Positions 49,729 to 59,365 are shown, numbered from the stretch's first letter. The stretch: 64,000 bases of DNA from Candidatus Zhuqueibacterota bacterium (GCA_014728085.1 WJMF01000075.1:54028-118027), one strand, 5' to 3'. Notes: generated by a model from the sequence alone, not told the origin. A program made the numbers and translations.

Positions 49729-49900
49729 CTTCGCCTCCATTTAATTGACCTTACTTTTTGCCATTTAGCTGTTAATGGTTTCCTGGTTACGTACTACCTC
49801 TTCTCCTTCTCCTCGACCCTCCTGTGTTAATGATTTTGCCTGTTTTATTGAAACAATTCAACCAAACTTGCGTATTCAATATACAAAGGCCCACCTCACC

Positions 49901-49938
49901 CTCTGATAGAGGTGGAACTCTCTGATAGAGGTGGAACT
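49901..49938. repeat. Perfect tandem duplication, 2 x 19 bp (CTCTGATAGAGGTGGAACT)
   Basis: 49901-49919 and 49920-49938 are identical. Confidence 0.97.
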
Positions 49939-49967
49939 TTTCTTTGAGATTTTCAAAGAACGCGTAA

Positions 49968-50022
49968 AGCTGCTATTCTCAGCCGGGTTCGCAGGCTCTG
50001 CTGAGAAAGCAGCTCTTTTTTT
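49968..50022 (+). terminator. Plus-strand intrinsic terminator
   Basis: 15-bp stem with one bulge followed by T7. Confidence 0.8.
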
Positions 50023-50024
50023 AC

Positions 50025-50045
50025 CCGCATCATCATGCGGTTTTT
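50025..50045 (+). terminator. Second tandem plus-strand terminator-like hairpin
   Basis: CCGCAT-CATC-ATGCGG-TTTTT. Confidence 0.55.
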
Positions 50046-50251
50046 GATCATTCTATCAACCCGGTCGCACCAAAAACCGCATTGTCGTGCAGTTGTTTTG
50101 TTGCGGCCGTTTTCATATTTTTATATCAGTAAAAAATCTCTCTTCCGCCAAAAAGTTGAAAATGTGACGACCATCAACCCATCTCGATGAAAAGATGTTA
50201 TCTTGTTGGTCACATACCTCATAATCAATGAATCGCCTTTCAGTACTAGCA

Positions 50252-50280
50252 AAATTAACTTTCTTTGCCTTATTTGTCAA
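50252..50280 (-). promoter_or_regulatory. Candidate sigma70-type promoter TTGACA-17-TAATTT for the TonB-receptor operon
   Basis: Exact TTGACA with 17-nt spacer; would give a ~515-nt 5' leader. Confidence 0.5.
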
Positions 50281-50466
50281 GCATTTTTTCACAATTTTTC
50301 CCTGCAAAGAAATACCGGACCGGATTTCTGTACGCTAAAAGCGAAAATTAAAGTTACAATAATATTCAACAATGTCAATGCTTTTCTTGAATTTTAACCT
50401 ATTTTTTTTAAATAAAACAGTAATTCTGCATAAAAAATTTAAGTAAAATAAAAGGTTCTAAAAATA

Positions 50467-51039
50467 TTATAAATATTTTATGATTCCCTGCCACAGCTTT
50501 TCCTTTCCCGCTCCGGTTTTCGCAGAAAAAGAATAGACCGGACTTTGGGGCAATTGGTGATAAATATATTGCTGTTGTTTCTGTAACTGCTGTCTGGATA
50601 ACTTGTCGATTTTGGTAGCGACAACGATAAAGGGTTTGTTATAATAGCGCAACCACTCGATCATCTGCAGATCGGAATCCATTAATCCGTGACGACAGTC
50701 AATCAATACTACCACGACTTTTAAAAAAGAGGATTTTGAAAGATAACCTTCTATAAGTGATTTCCAGGATTGCATCATCGATGCGGGGGCTTTGCTGAAT
50801 CCATAACCGGGCAAATCGACGAGATAAAACGTATGATTGATAAGAAAAAAATTGATCAGGCGGGTTTTACCGGGCGTGCCGCTGGTAAGGGCCAAACGCT
50901 TGCGTCCGAGAAGTTTGTTTAAAAGGCTGGATTTGCCGACATTGGATCGGCCGACAAAAGCGATCTGGGGTAACTCTTTTTCGGGCAACTGATCAAGCGA
51001 TGCAACACTTTTGACAAATTCAGCATTGTTGATTTTCAT
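50467..51039 (-). CDS. engB: Ribosome-biogenesis GTPase YihA/YsxC/EngB
   Basis: IAFVGRSNVGKSSLLNKLLGRKRLALTSGTPGKTRLINFFLINHTFYLVDLPGYGFS; TKIDK. Confidence 0.95.
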   Translation of the reverse strand: MKINNAEFVKSVASLDQLPEKELPQIAFVGRSNVGKSSLLNKLLGRKRLALTSGTPGKTRLINFFLINHTFYLVDLPGYGFSKAPASMMQSWKSLIEGYLSKSSFLKVVVVLIDCRHGLMDSDLQMIEWLRYYNKPFIVVATKIDKLSRQQLQKQQQYIYHQLPQSPVYSFSAKTGAGKEKLWQGIIKYL

Positions 51040-51051
51040 GCCACCAAAATA

Positions 51052-51086
51052 AAAAAACTTTTGTTGAAATTCAACAAAAGTTTTTT
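51052..51086 (-). terminator. Symmetric hairpin terminator between clpX and engB
   Basis: AAAAAACTTTTGTTGAAATTCAACAAAAGTTTTTT. Confidence 0.8.
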
Positions 51087-51107
51087 ACGCATCGCCTGTT
51101 AAACAAG

Positions 51108-52373
51108 TCAGGCGGCATCGCCCTGTACATTGCGTTCCGGTTTTTTCCCATCGCGCTTATAAACCGGTTCTTTCGCTTTAAGAACAACCTCTTTGGTAAT
51201 ATGGCAACCGGTAATATCTTTGTGCGAAGGCAGATAAAACATTATATCCAGCATCACCTCTTCGATAACCGAACGCAACCCCCGGGCACCGGTTCCTCTC
51301 CTCTTGGCAATTTTGATGATTGCTTCAAGCGCTTTGTCTTCAAAAATGAGCTCGATATCATCCAGGACCAGAAGCTGTTTAAATTGTTTGATCACCGCAT
51401 CCCTGGGCTCGGTTAAAATCCTGAGCAACTCTTCATCGCCCAACTCGTCCAGGGTGGAGATAATCGGCAAACGGCCGACAAACTCCGGAATCAATCCATA
51501 CTGCAGCAAATCTTCGGGCTCGATGTTATGAATAACATTTTCATCGCTTTTCACTTTTTGCTCAGCACCAAAGCCGACAGAATTCTTGCCGATTCGCGTC
51601 GATACGATTTTTTCCAGCCCGTCGAACGCACCACCACAGATAAAAAGAATATTACGGGTATCGATATTGATAAAATCCATCTCCGGATGCTTGCGGCCAC
51701 CCTTCGGAGGCACAGCGGCGATGGTTCCCTCAAGAATCTTCAACAGCGCCTGTTGGACGCCTTCACCCGATACATCCCGAGTGATGGAAGGATTGCCGCT
51801 CTTGCGCGTGATTTTATCGATTTCATCTATATAGATAATACCGCGCTCGGCGCGCTTGACATCATAATCCGCAGCTTGCAGCAAACGCACCAATATGTTT
51901 TCAACATCCTCGCCCACATAACCAGCCTCGGTCAAGCTGGTTGCATCCGTGATCGTAAACGGTACTTTTAAAAACCTCGCCAGCGTTTGCGCAATCAACG
52001 TTTTACCCGTTCCTGTGGGGCCGATAAGCAAAACATTGCTTTTTTCGATATAAACCTCTTTGCTCTCCCGGCGGTTTTCGCTGCGCTTGTAATGATTGTA
52101 AACCGCGACGGAGATCGCTTTTTTGACGCGTTCCTGCCCGATGATGTATTGATCGAGCTCTCCTTTTATCTCTTCAGGGGTGGGAATCGTCCCGGAAATG
52201 ACAAAGGGCTGTTTTGCTTTTTCTCGCGAAATAACCCGGTTGGCAATGGAGACACATTCATTGCAGATGCTCACATCCGGACCGGTAACAATGGTTTGTA
52301 CCTGGTTTGAATTCTTGCCGCAAAATGAACAGATAACCAGTTTGCGTTGTTTGTTTTGATCAGATCGATCCAT
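51108..52373 (-). CDS. clpX: ATP-dependent Clp protease ATP-binding subunit ClpX
   Basis: Zinc finger [55 protein letters not shown]. Confidence 0.97.
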   Translation of the reverse strand: MDRSDQNKQRKLVICSFCGKNSNQVQTIVTGPDVSICNECVSIANRVISREKAKQPFVISGTIPTPEEIKGELDQYIIGQERVKKAISVAVYNHYKRSENRRESKEVYIEKSNVLLIGPTGTGKTLIAQTLARFLKVPFTITDATSLTEAGYVGEDVENILVRLLQAADYDVKRAERGIIYIDEIDKITRKSGNPSITRDVSGEGVQQALLKILEGTIAAVPPKGGRKHPEMDFINIDTRNILFICGGAFDGLEKIVSTRIGKNSVGFGAEQKVKSDENVIHNIEPEDLLQYGLIPEFVGRLPIISTLDELGDEELLRILTEPRDAVIKQFKQLLVLDDIELIFEDKALEAIIKIAKRRGTGARGLRSVIEEVMLDIMFYLPSHKDITGCHITKEVVLKAKEPVYKRDGKKPERNVQGDAA

Positions 52374-52393
52374 GCAACTCCCTATAAAGATGT

Positions 52394-53005
52394 TTATTTC
52401 TTCTTGCCCGCTTTTTTAATATCCTGCTGCCGCGACATGATTTCATCGATAATACCGTACTCTTTGGCATCTTCAACGCTCATAAAAAAGTTTCGGTCCG
52501 TGTCTTTGGCAATTTTGTTCTTGGGCTGACCGGTGTGATTGGCGAGTATCTCGTTCAATTTTTCCCGCAGAGCTAAAATTTCCTTGGTATGGATTTCAAT
52601 ATCCGAGGCCTGTCCCTGGGCACCCCCGAGCGGCTGGTGTATCATGATACGCGAATGCGGCAAAGCAAAGCGTTTTCCTTTTGTCCCCGCTGCCAGTAAC
52701 AGCGCGCCCATGCTGGAGGCCTGACCAATGCAAATGGTAGCAACATCGGGTTTTATGTATTGCATGGTGTCATAAATTGCCAGACCGGAGGAAACAACAC
52801 CACCCGGAGAATTTATGTAAATATAAACATCTTTATCCGGATCTTCGGCTTCGAGAAAAAGAAGCTGAGCGATCGCCAGACTGGCCACCGTATCTTCGAT
52901 CGGTGAGCCGATAAAAACGATTCGTTCCTTCAACAACCGGGAAAAAATATCATATGCACGCTCTCCCCGTCCGGTTTGTTCAACAACGATCGGTACAAGT
53001 GCCAT
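52394..53005 (-). CDS. clpP: ATP-dependent Clp protease proteolytic subunit ClpP
   Basis: [57 protein letters not shown]. Confidence 0.97.
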   Translation of the reverse strand: MALVPIVVEQTGRGERAYDIFSRLLKERIVFIGSPIEDTVASLAIAQLLFLEAEDPDKDVYIYINSPGGVVSSGLAIYDTMQYIKPDVATICIGQASSMGALLLAAGTKGKRFALPHSRIMIHQPLGGAQGQASDIEIHTKEILALREKLNEILANHTGQPKNKIAKDTDRNFFMSVEDAKEYGIIDEIMSRQQDIKKAGKKK

Positions 53006-53029
53006 TTATAATCCTTTCAGTTTATTCGT

Positions 53030-54379
53030 TTATGATTGCTTTTGCGGCTGCCCGGTCGTTTCCGAATCCGTTTGTTCCTGTCGCCACGGCTTTTCTGTCT
53101 CCTCTATCGTGGCCCGTTCAGCCAGTACTGTATACACTTTTTCATTCAACAATTGTTCCCGGTAATCCTCAAAGCGCTGCTTGTCGTTTCTTATCTCTTT
53201 ACCCTCTTCCTCGCCAATCTGTTTTTCCTCGATTCGGGCTTGCAGGTGCGTTTCAATTTCATCATCCGTGACGTTAAGCGCTTCCTGTTCGATGAGCTGA
53301 TTGCGCAGCAAAATCCACTTGATATTGCGAATGGCAAGGCTTTTGTATTGTTCGCGAACCAGCTTTTCATCGATCTTTTCCTTGCTGCGTTTTTTCATGT
53401 CATCGACAACAGCATCGAGGTATTTTTGCAGCATGCTCTGCGGAACGTCGATATTGTTTCGTTTGATCAATTCATCGACAAGAGCCTGGTGAAAAAGACC
53501 TTCACTCTCATATTGGGCACGCTCTTTAAGGTTCTTTGTGAGCTCTTTCTTCAGAGTCTTTATATTTTCATAGTCACCCAAATCCCTGGCAAATTCATCA
53601 TCAAGTTCAGGCAGCTTGCGCTCCTTGATCTCCTTGACGTCCACCCGAAACAATTTCTCCGCCGGCCCGGACGCCTTTTCCCCTGACGGCGTGATGATTT
53701 CGGATTCAGGCCCGGATTCAGCCCCTTCCGGAATGGTAATGCGGATGGTTCTTTCATCTCCCGGCTTAATTCCGAGAAGTTGAGGCGTTATCTCTTCATT
53801 GCCCTCTTCCAGCCATATGGTTTGCTTTTCAAATTTTTGTCCGAGTATCGGAACGCCGGAGCTGTCCACTTCCTGAAGATCGGCAATAACAAAATGACCT
53901 TCTTTTGCTTCATCAGCGCTGTAAATCATTGCATTTTTTTCCTGCAATTCTTTCAGGAGCGCTTCGATATCTTCTTTTTCGACCTTGAATCGGACTTTTT
54001 CGACAGTGAGCTCAAAATCCTCGATTTTAAACTGAGGCCTGACATCGAAAACGATCTCGAAAGCAAGCCCCTGCGTTTTGTCGAATGTTATATTTTCGAT
54101 TTCAGGAGAGCTGATAACATCGAATTTTTCATCTTTAAAAATTTTATCATAAGCATCGGCAATGAAAGGTTGATAAACCTGACTTTCGATTTGCGGACCA
54201 AACATTTTCATCACCAGCTGCCGGGGAATTTTACCTTTTCGAAACCCTTCGATTTTGGCGCGTTTTTGAAAATCGCGTATGCTTTCCTCCAGTTTGGGTT
54301 CAACTCGGTCGGCAGAAATTTGCACGCGTATCTTTTTCTGCCAGTTGGATTGTTCAACGGTCTCGTATTGCAAAACCAT
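53030..54379 (-). CDS. tig: Trigger factor
   Basis: VQISADRVEPKLEESIRDFQKRAKIEGFRKGKIPRQLVMKMFG; upstream of clpP-clpX. Confidence 0.93.
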   Translation of the reverse strand: MVLQYETVEQSNWQKKIRVQISADRVEPKLEESIRDFQKRAKIEGFRKGKIPRQLVMKMFGPQIESQVYQPFIADAYDKIFKDEKFDVISSPEIENITFDKTQGLAFEIVFDVRPQFKIEDFELTVEKVRFKVEKEDIEALLKELQEKNAMIYSADEAKEGHFVIADLQEVDSSGVPILGQKFEKQTIWLEEGNEEITPQLLGIKPGDERTIRITIPEGAESGPESEIITPSGEKASGPAEKLFRVDVKEIKERKLPELDDEFARDLGDYENIKTLKKELTKNLKERAQYESEGLFHQALVDELIKRNNIDVPQSMLQKYLDAVVDDMKKRSKEKIDEKLVREQYKSLAIRNIKWILLRNQLIEQEALNVTDDEIETHLQARIEEKQIGEEEGKEIRNDKQRFEDYREQLLNEKVYTVLAERATIEETEKPWRQEQTDSETTGQPQKQS

Positions 54380-54427
54380 TTCCTTTCGATTTATCGAGAA
54401 ATTCAGGGAGTTCGGTATCTAGGTGAA

Positions 54428-54455
54428 ATAAAAAAATCGCCGAGCAAATTGCTCG
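54428..54455 (-). terminator. Intrinsic terminator after tRNA-Leu
   Basis: Minus strand CGAGCAATTTGCTCG hairpin followed by GCGATTTTTTTATTT. Confidence 0.75.
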
Positions 54456-54466
54456 CCGACCGTGAG

Positions 54467-54549
54467 TGCGAGAGGGGGGACTCGAACCCCCACATCCTAG
54501 GGACACTAGATCCTAAATCTAGCGCGTCTGCCAATTCCGCCACTCTCGC
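54467..54549 (-). tRNA. tRNA-Leu (anticodon UAG)
   Basis: GCGAGAG acceptor pairs with CTCTCGC; anticodon arm CTAGA-TTTAGGA-TCTAG; variable arm; GGTTCGAGTCC T-loop; no encoded CCA seen. Confidence 0.96.
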
Positions 54550-54620
54550 TCCTTGACAGAATTGAATATAAAAAAAAACGCGGTGAAAAGCAACCGATTT
54601 TTGAATGAGAGATCACAAGA

Positions 54621-54649
54621 ATTGTAGTAAAAGGGGTAAACCCCTGCAA
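54621..54649 (-). promoter_or_regulatory. Candidate tRNA-Leu promoter TTGCAG-17-TACAAT with palindrome AGGGGTAAACCCCT in the spacer
   Basis: 17-nt spacer, about 70 nt upstream of the tRNA 5' end. Confidence 0.45.
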
Positions 54650-54795
54650 GTTGACAATAAAAAAATATCTGCGTCTGTCTACGCAGACTCGTTCCTGTTT
54701 ATCATTTAAAACCAATCAAAGACAATGAAGAATCGCTGTAAAAAACAGATCCGTAAAGTCCTGTTAAAAACAACTCGAATCATTCAGAACGAAAA

Positions 54796-56232
54796 CTATT
54801 GTCCGGTTGCTTTTAATATGGCGGGCAGGGTTTTCCAGATAATTTTCAAATCCAGGGCAATCGACCAGTTGTCGATATACTCCAGATCAAGTTTTACCCA
54901 CTCTCTGAAAGAGACCCGGTTGCGGCCATTGATTTGCCACAAACAGGTCAATCCCGGCCGCATGCTATAGCGGCGCTTTTGCCAGCGCTCCGCAATACCA
55001 TTGGCATCTCGCAATGGCAACGGCCGCGGGCCGACCAAGCTCATATCTCCCCTGAGAATATTGATGAACTGCGGTAATTCATCCAGACTCATTCGCCGCA
55101 TCCACTTTCCCACCGGCGTAATGCGGGGGTCATTTTTCATCTTGAATACCGGCCCGTCCGATTCATTCAGATGTTCAAGATCGGTCTGCATCCGCTCTGC
55201 TCCATCAACCATCGTACGAAACTTGATCATCTTAAAACGCCGCTTGTTGTATCCGATCCTCGTTTGCCTGAAAAATATGGGCCCGGGCGAAGAAAGCCTG
55301 ATCAAAAGCGCCAAAAGTAAAAGCAGTGGCAGAGTGATAATCAATGCTGAAACCGAAAGCACAATGTCAATACAGCGCTTTAACCATAATATCTCATCGT
55401 GATCATTATAGGTAAAATGAATTGCTGACAGGGGAATATCATCCAGCGTATATGAATAGGTCTTGATGTTTTTAAATTCAAACCAGTCCGATTGCAAACG
55501 ACAGGAAATTCCCAACTCCCGGCACAACTTCATAATGGCGCGTATTTCTTCATAATAGCTCTTGATCGGCAAAACGATAAAAACCTCATCAACAACATGA
55601 GATTCGAGGTAGCGGGGAAACTCGTCTAATTTGCACAATCTTATGGCATGCGGGATATATTTTTCCGAAGCGATAAAATCATCATCTACGAACCCGACAA
55701 GTCTGTAACCCAGTTCCGTGTGCCCGAGAATTTTTTGCGCCAGTTCAATAGCGCGGGGCCCGCTGCCGACGAACACAACATTTCTCAGATTTCGACCGCG
55801 CTGCCGCAAAAACACCAGTCCGGCACGGACAAACGTGCGGCTGAGTATCATCACAAGCAGCGACAGGGCCCAAAAGGTGACGAGTATATTTTGGTCAATA
55901 CGTTCCTGATAAAAGAAAAATCCAAAGACCGATAGCACCAGAGCGCTGCCGGTGACCGCTTTAAAAATATCAAACCATTCACGCAGCCGATCATCCAAAC
56001 GACGAACCTGATACAGATTAAAATATTTAAACAATCGGTTCCAGATAAACAGAATCGCTAAAAAAACCCCCACATCAATGATTCTGATTTCAGCATTTAA
56101 AAGATTTACAAAACTCGGAATCGGTCCGCGAAAAGTATGAATGTAAACCGATAAAAGCAGCATGGAAAGTAAAACAGCAAGATCCAACAATCTCGTACTG
56201 TGTGCCAGAATTGTCTTCCTGAATGTCGACAT
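54796..56232 (-). CDS. Undecaprenyl-phosphate sugar phosphotransferase (WcaJ/EpsE-like)
   Basis: RTMVDGAERMQTDLEHLNESDGPVFKMKNDPRITPVGKWMRRMSLDELPQFINILRGDMSLVGPRPLPLRDA; start at ATG 56232 with AGGAAGG. Confidence 0.93.
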   Translation of the reverse strand: MSTFRKTILAHSTRLLDLAVLLSMLLLSVYIHTFRGPIPSFVNLLNAEIRIIDVGVFLAILFIWNRLFKYFNLYQVRRLDDRLREWFDIFKAVTGSALVLSVFGFFFYQERIDQNILVTFWALSLLVMILSRTFVRAGLVFLRQRGRNLRNVVFVGSGPRAIELAQKILGHTELGYRLVGFVDDDFIASEKYIPHAIRLCKLDEFPRYLESHVVDEVFIVLPIKSYYEEIRAIMKLCRELGISCRLQSDWFEFKNIKTYSYTLDDIPLSAIHFTYNDHDEILWLKRCIDIVLSVSALIITLPLLLLLALLIRLSSPGPIFFRQTRIGYNKRRFKMIKFRTMVDGAERMQTDLEHLNESDGPVFKMKNDPRITPVGKWMRRMSLDELPQFINILRGDMSLVGPRPLPLRDANGIAERWQKRRYSMRPGLTCLWQINGRNRVSFREWVKLDLEYIDNWSIALDLKIIWKTLPAILKATGQ

Positions 56233-56556
56233 GATGACCTTCCTGTAAGTTTCGTTCGGAATGTGGCTGTTATCCTGAGACCCCAACGCAGAGGGAAAGC
56301 CCCTGCCGGCCATGTCGGATAGAAAAGCAATCCCTGTGCCAAAAGAAAACAGAAAAAGGCCAAGAAAGACCAGACGTAAATAAATTAATATCAATCTCTT
56401 GTGGAGAAAAATTCAAAAAGAATGATTGTTTCTTCCCAAGTGTATAATTAACAAAATATTAGATCAAAAATTCGCCGGGGGGCAAAAAATATTATGTGAT
56501 TTTTGTGACAGTACAGGAATAATGCGCCACAAAAAATTTACACTCCAAAACAGCCA

Positions 56557-57879
56557 TCAGCGCCGGATCAAATGCTCCAATCCGTACTTTTTGAGCTTGT
56601 TGTAGAGGGTGCCGCGACTGATCCCCAGGGTGGTTGCCGAACGGGATATATTGCCATTATTTCCCCGTAAAACATGACCGATCAGCAACTCTTCCGCATC
56701 GACGAGGTTGTAAGAGTTTAATCGCAATTCAATTGAACGGTCGATATGATTAAAACTCTGAAGCCCCGGGGGCAAATCCTCGAGACGAATACGGCTATGA
56801 CCGCAAAAAATAACGGCCCGCTCCAGTACATTCTTCAATTCGATAAAATCACCCGGCCAGTCATACTGATATAGCTTGTCCAGGGCAACCGCGTCAATAC
56901 CCTCTATTGGTTTGTGCCACTGGTCTGCATAAAACCGAACCAGCTGGTCAACGATGGGTTCAATATCCTCCTGATGTTGCCTCAACGGCGGAATATCAAT
57001 GGCTGTACCGGGTAGTTTATCCATAAATTCATCTGAAAAACCACGACTTTGATAGTCGGACAAGGGGTATTGAGAAGACAATAGAATACGATAAGGTGCA
57101 GCAGCGTCACCGTTCAGACGATACATATTATCGTAAAAATCGACCAGCTTGAGCTGATTTTCAAAGGAGAGAGCCGAGATCTGCTCAAAATAGAGCGTCG
57201 CCTGACTTTGGTTCTTTTTCTTGATTTTTGCCGATTCGATAATTTCCTCAATAACATTTTCGTCTTTACGACAATCCATTGTGATAAAAGGCTGAAAGCG
57301 CCGGTAGCTGAAAAAATGAATCAGACGGGCGTAAAATTCTCTGTCGGCATGCGGATGTGCGACCAGGGTAACAGGCTCGTCTGTACGCGCTGCAACGGCC
57401 AGCCGCTTGAAACGGTCGACCATAGTCGCAGAGTTTGGACGGTAGAGAAAAAGAAACTTTTCCCGTTGCCAGTTGTTCCGCCGGGCCTGCAGCAGCTCCC
57501 GTTGCCAGTTGAGGTCGCATATCCGGTGCAGGGCATCAATCAATTCCCGGGTATCCGGAGGATCAAATAAAAAATCGTATACACCCAGCTTGAGACACTC
57601 GGCAAGCAGCTGAACCCGATCAGAAGGCAAAACAACCAATACGGTCAGTTCCCCCTGCATCCCGGCAATCTTTTGCAGCGTTTTCAGAGCCCCGGCAGAC
57701 CAATGCATGAAATCCAGCACAATGGCCTGGCAGCCCTGTCGTTGATGTAAAAAGAAAAGAAGATCATCCATCCTTGCACAATGCTCGATCTGTAACGCCT
57801 TTTTCCGGAAAGCGGTCTCATGCGCCTGGAATAATCGAAAACGACTGGTCAAAAACAGAACCGTTCTGTGTTTCAGCAC
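56557..57879 (-). CDS. Degenerate sigma54-activator-like regulator (REC-like / AAA-like / Fis HTH)
   Basis: ARLIHFFSYRRFQPFITMDC, IDIPPLRQHQEDIEPIVDQL, YDWPGDFIELKNVLERAVI, Fis HTH NISRSATTLGISRGTLYNKLKKYGL, but no Walker A or GAFTGA. Confidence 0.82.
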   Translation of the reverse strand: MLKHRTVLFLTSRFRLFQAHETAFRKKALQIEHCARMDDLLFFLHQRQGCQAIVLDFMHWSAGALKTLQKIAGMQGELTVLVVLPSDRVQLLAECLKLGVYDFLFDPPDTRELIDALHRICDLNWQRELLQARRNNWQREKFLFLYRPNSATMVDRFKRLAVAARTDEPVTLVAHPHADREFYARLIHFFSYRRFQPFITMDCRKDENVIEEIIESAKIKKKNQSQATLYFEQISALSFENQLKLVDFYDNMYRLNGDAAAPYRILLSSQYPLSDYQSRGFSDEFMDKLPGTAIDIPPLRQHQEDIEPIVDQLVRFYADQWHKPIEGIDAVALDKLYQYDWPGDFIELKNVLERAVIFCGHSRIRLEDLPPGLQSFNHIDRSIELRLNSYNLVDAEELLIGHVLRGNNGNISRSATTLGISRGTLYNKLKKYGLEHLIRR

Positions 57880-58034
57880 CCAAATTTCCTCATTTGCATT
57901 CCTGCCAAATAAAAAACATATAGCAATCTTTATACCGCCCGGACAGAAATTTTACTTAATAAAAACAACACCTTGGAAACAAACCGGGTTCGTGCCCTTC
58001 CAACGGATTGCATCATTTTGATACAGTCGTCCGT

Positions 58035-59351
58035 TTATACGCGATGGTCCTGTTTCTGTGAAAATTTATATCGGGAGTGATAATCAGGAACCCCCCTGAG
58101 AATCAGCAAGCCAATCAGCATTAAAACGGCAAGTACGGCAATGGCGACTCGATATCGGATAACAATGGTAAACTCGATCAGCAAAAAAGTAACCGAGCTC
58201 CATACCAATGGCCCCAGAATAGCGGCGACTTTGCCGGAAAGCGCGTAAAGACCAAAAAATTCACCAAGCATCTCCTGCGGTACGAGCGAAACCAAAAGAG
58301 GCCGTGCAGCCGTCCAGGTGGAGCCGAGCAAGGCGCCGATAATAGTGCCCAGGATCCAGAAAACAAGAGAGCTGCTGTTCAAAACCACCACCATCAAACA
58401 CAGGACCCAAAACGCAATAACCGCAATAAGCGTTCTCTTTGGGCCGTAATGATCCGTTAGAATCCCACAAACCGCAGAGCCGACGACAGCGGAAGGAATG
58501 ACCACAACAAAGAATAATTTCGCCTCCGCAAGGGAAAACCCCATTACCGTCTGAGTATAAACGCCCATATAAATAATAACCGTCTGAATGCTATCTTCAT
58601 AAAAAAACTTGGCAATCAGAAATCGTGCAAGTCCCGGATATTTCTGTGTATCTCTCAGGGTATGAATGATCTTTTTATAGGATTTTATGATACTCCAACC
58701 CTGCGGTGCTCGAGATTCAACCGCGGGTTCTTTGACAAAGATAAAAATGGGTATGGCGAAAAGGGCAAACAATATCGCTGTGGGAATAAAGGCGGAGATG
58801 GTTCCACCGGCATCGACAAATGGTACCTCAATAGCAAAAAACGAGCCGTCGACGAAAATCCCTGCAACCATCAAACCGATTATGGCGCCCAGATAGCCAA
58901 GCGCGACGCCGTATCCCGAAACCCGCCCCAAAGTACGCGGCGTACTGACAACCGGTAAAAGAGCATTATAGAAAACCAGTCCACCCTGATAAGCGAAATT
59001 AGCCACCACAAAAACAAAAAAGACCAGGGGCAAAAGCAAAGCAGGCTGATCGATGCTCCGGCCAAGAATGCCCAGTGATAGCGTGCCGAGAATACAGACG
59101 ACGGTAAATCCAAACAGGGGTGATAATTTTTTGCCGCGCCAGTCAGACCAGTCACCGAGTACCGGCATAAAGAGCGCCACCAGTATCATGGAAAGAGAAT
59201 TGGCAAGGCTGACGAAAAAATCATTCTGTCCCAGATCGATAATGATCCAGGTGACGAAATATAAAGAAACCACATTCATGGAATATGCGGTATTGGCAAA
59301 ATCATAAAGAATCCATGAAACAGTGGCGCGAAATTTTGGTTTTGGTCTCAT
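58035..59351 (-). CDS. MFS transporter, UMF1/Atg22-like
   Basis: SWILYDFANTAYSMNVVSLYFVTWII and 12-TM pattern. Confidence 0.88.
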   Translation of the reverse strand: MRPKPKFRATVSWILYDFANTAYSMNVVSLYFVTWIIIDLGQNDFFVSLANSLSMILVALFMPVLGDWSDWRGKKLSPLFGFTVVCILGTLSLGILGRSIDQPALLLPLVFFVFVVANFAYQGGLVFYNALLPVVSTPRTLGRVSGYGVALGYLGAIIGLMVAGIFVDGSFFAIEVPFVDAGGTISAFIPTAILFALFAIPIFIFVKEPAVESRAPQGWSIIKSYKKIIHTLRDTQKYPGLARFLIAKFFYEDSIQTVIIYMGVYTQTVMGFSLAEAKLFFVVVIPSAVVGSAVCGILTDHYGPKRTLIAVIAFWVLCLMVVVLNSSSLVFWILGTIIGALLGSTWTAARPLLVSLVPQEMLGEFFGLYALSGKVAAILGPLVWSSVTFLLIEFTIVIRYRVAIAVLAVLMLIGLLILRGVPDYHSRYKFSQKQDHRV

Positions 59352-59365
59352 GCGGGGTTCTGTTA

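Larger units (their letters stand above)
49891..50022 (+). ncRNA. Candidate small structured RNA ending in a strong intrinsic terminator
   Basis: Three hairpins (including two copies of CTCTGATAGAGGTGG) then AGCTGCT-A-TTCTCAGC...GCTGAGAAAGCAGCT-C-TTTTTTT; weak TTCAAC-17-TATACA upstream; no plus-strand gene precedes it. Confidence 0.35.

Noticed and set aside
50113-50397. Short 64-aa ORFs on both strands in the engB/TonB-receptor gap
   Set aside because: No plausible ribosome-binding site or family; they overlap the predicted promoter and leader.
53036-53686. 216-aa plus-strand ORF opposite tig
   Set aside because: Antisense shadow of a conserved gene.
53780-54556. 258-aa plus-strand ORF opposite tig and through the tRNA
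   Set aside because: Antisense to a clear trigger-factor gene and crosses tRNA-Leu; composition (F/I-rich) is typical of a shadow ORF.
54506-54715. 69-aa minus-strand ORF overlapping tRNA-Leu
   Set aside because: Its C-terminal part is translated tRNA; not a protein gene.
56233-56394. N-terminal extension (MILIYLRLVFLGLFLFSFGTG...) of the sugar-transferase ORF
   Set aside because: Strong AGGAAGG at the internal ATG 56232 and the normal start of this family make the extension unlikely to be translated as part of it.
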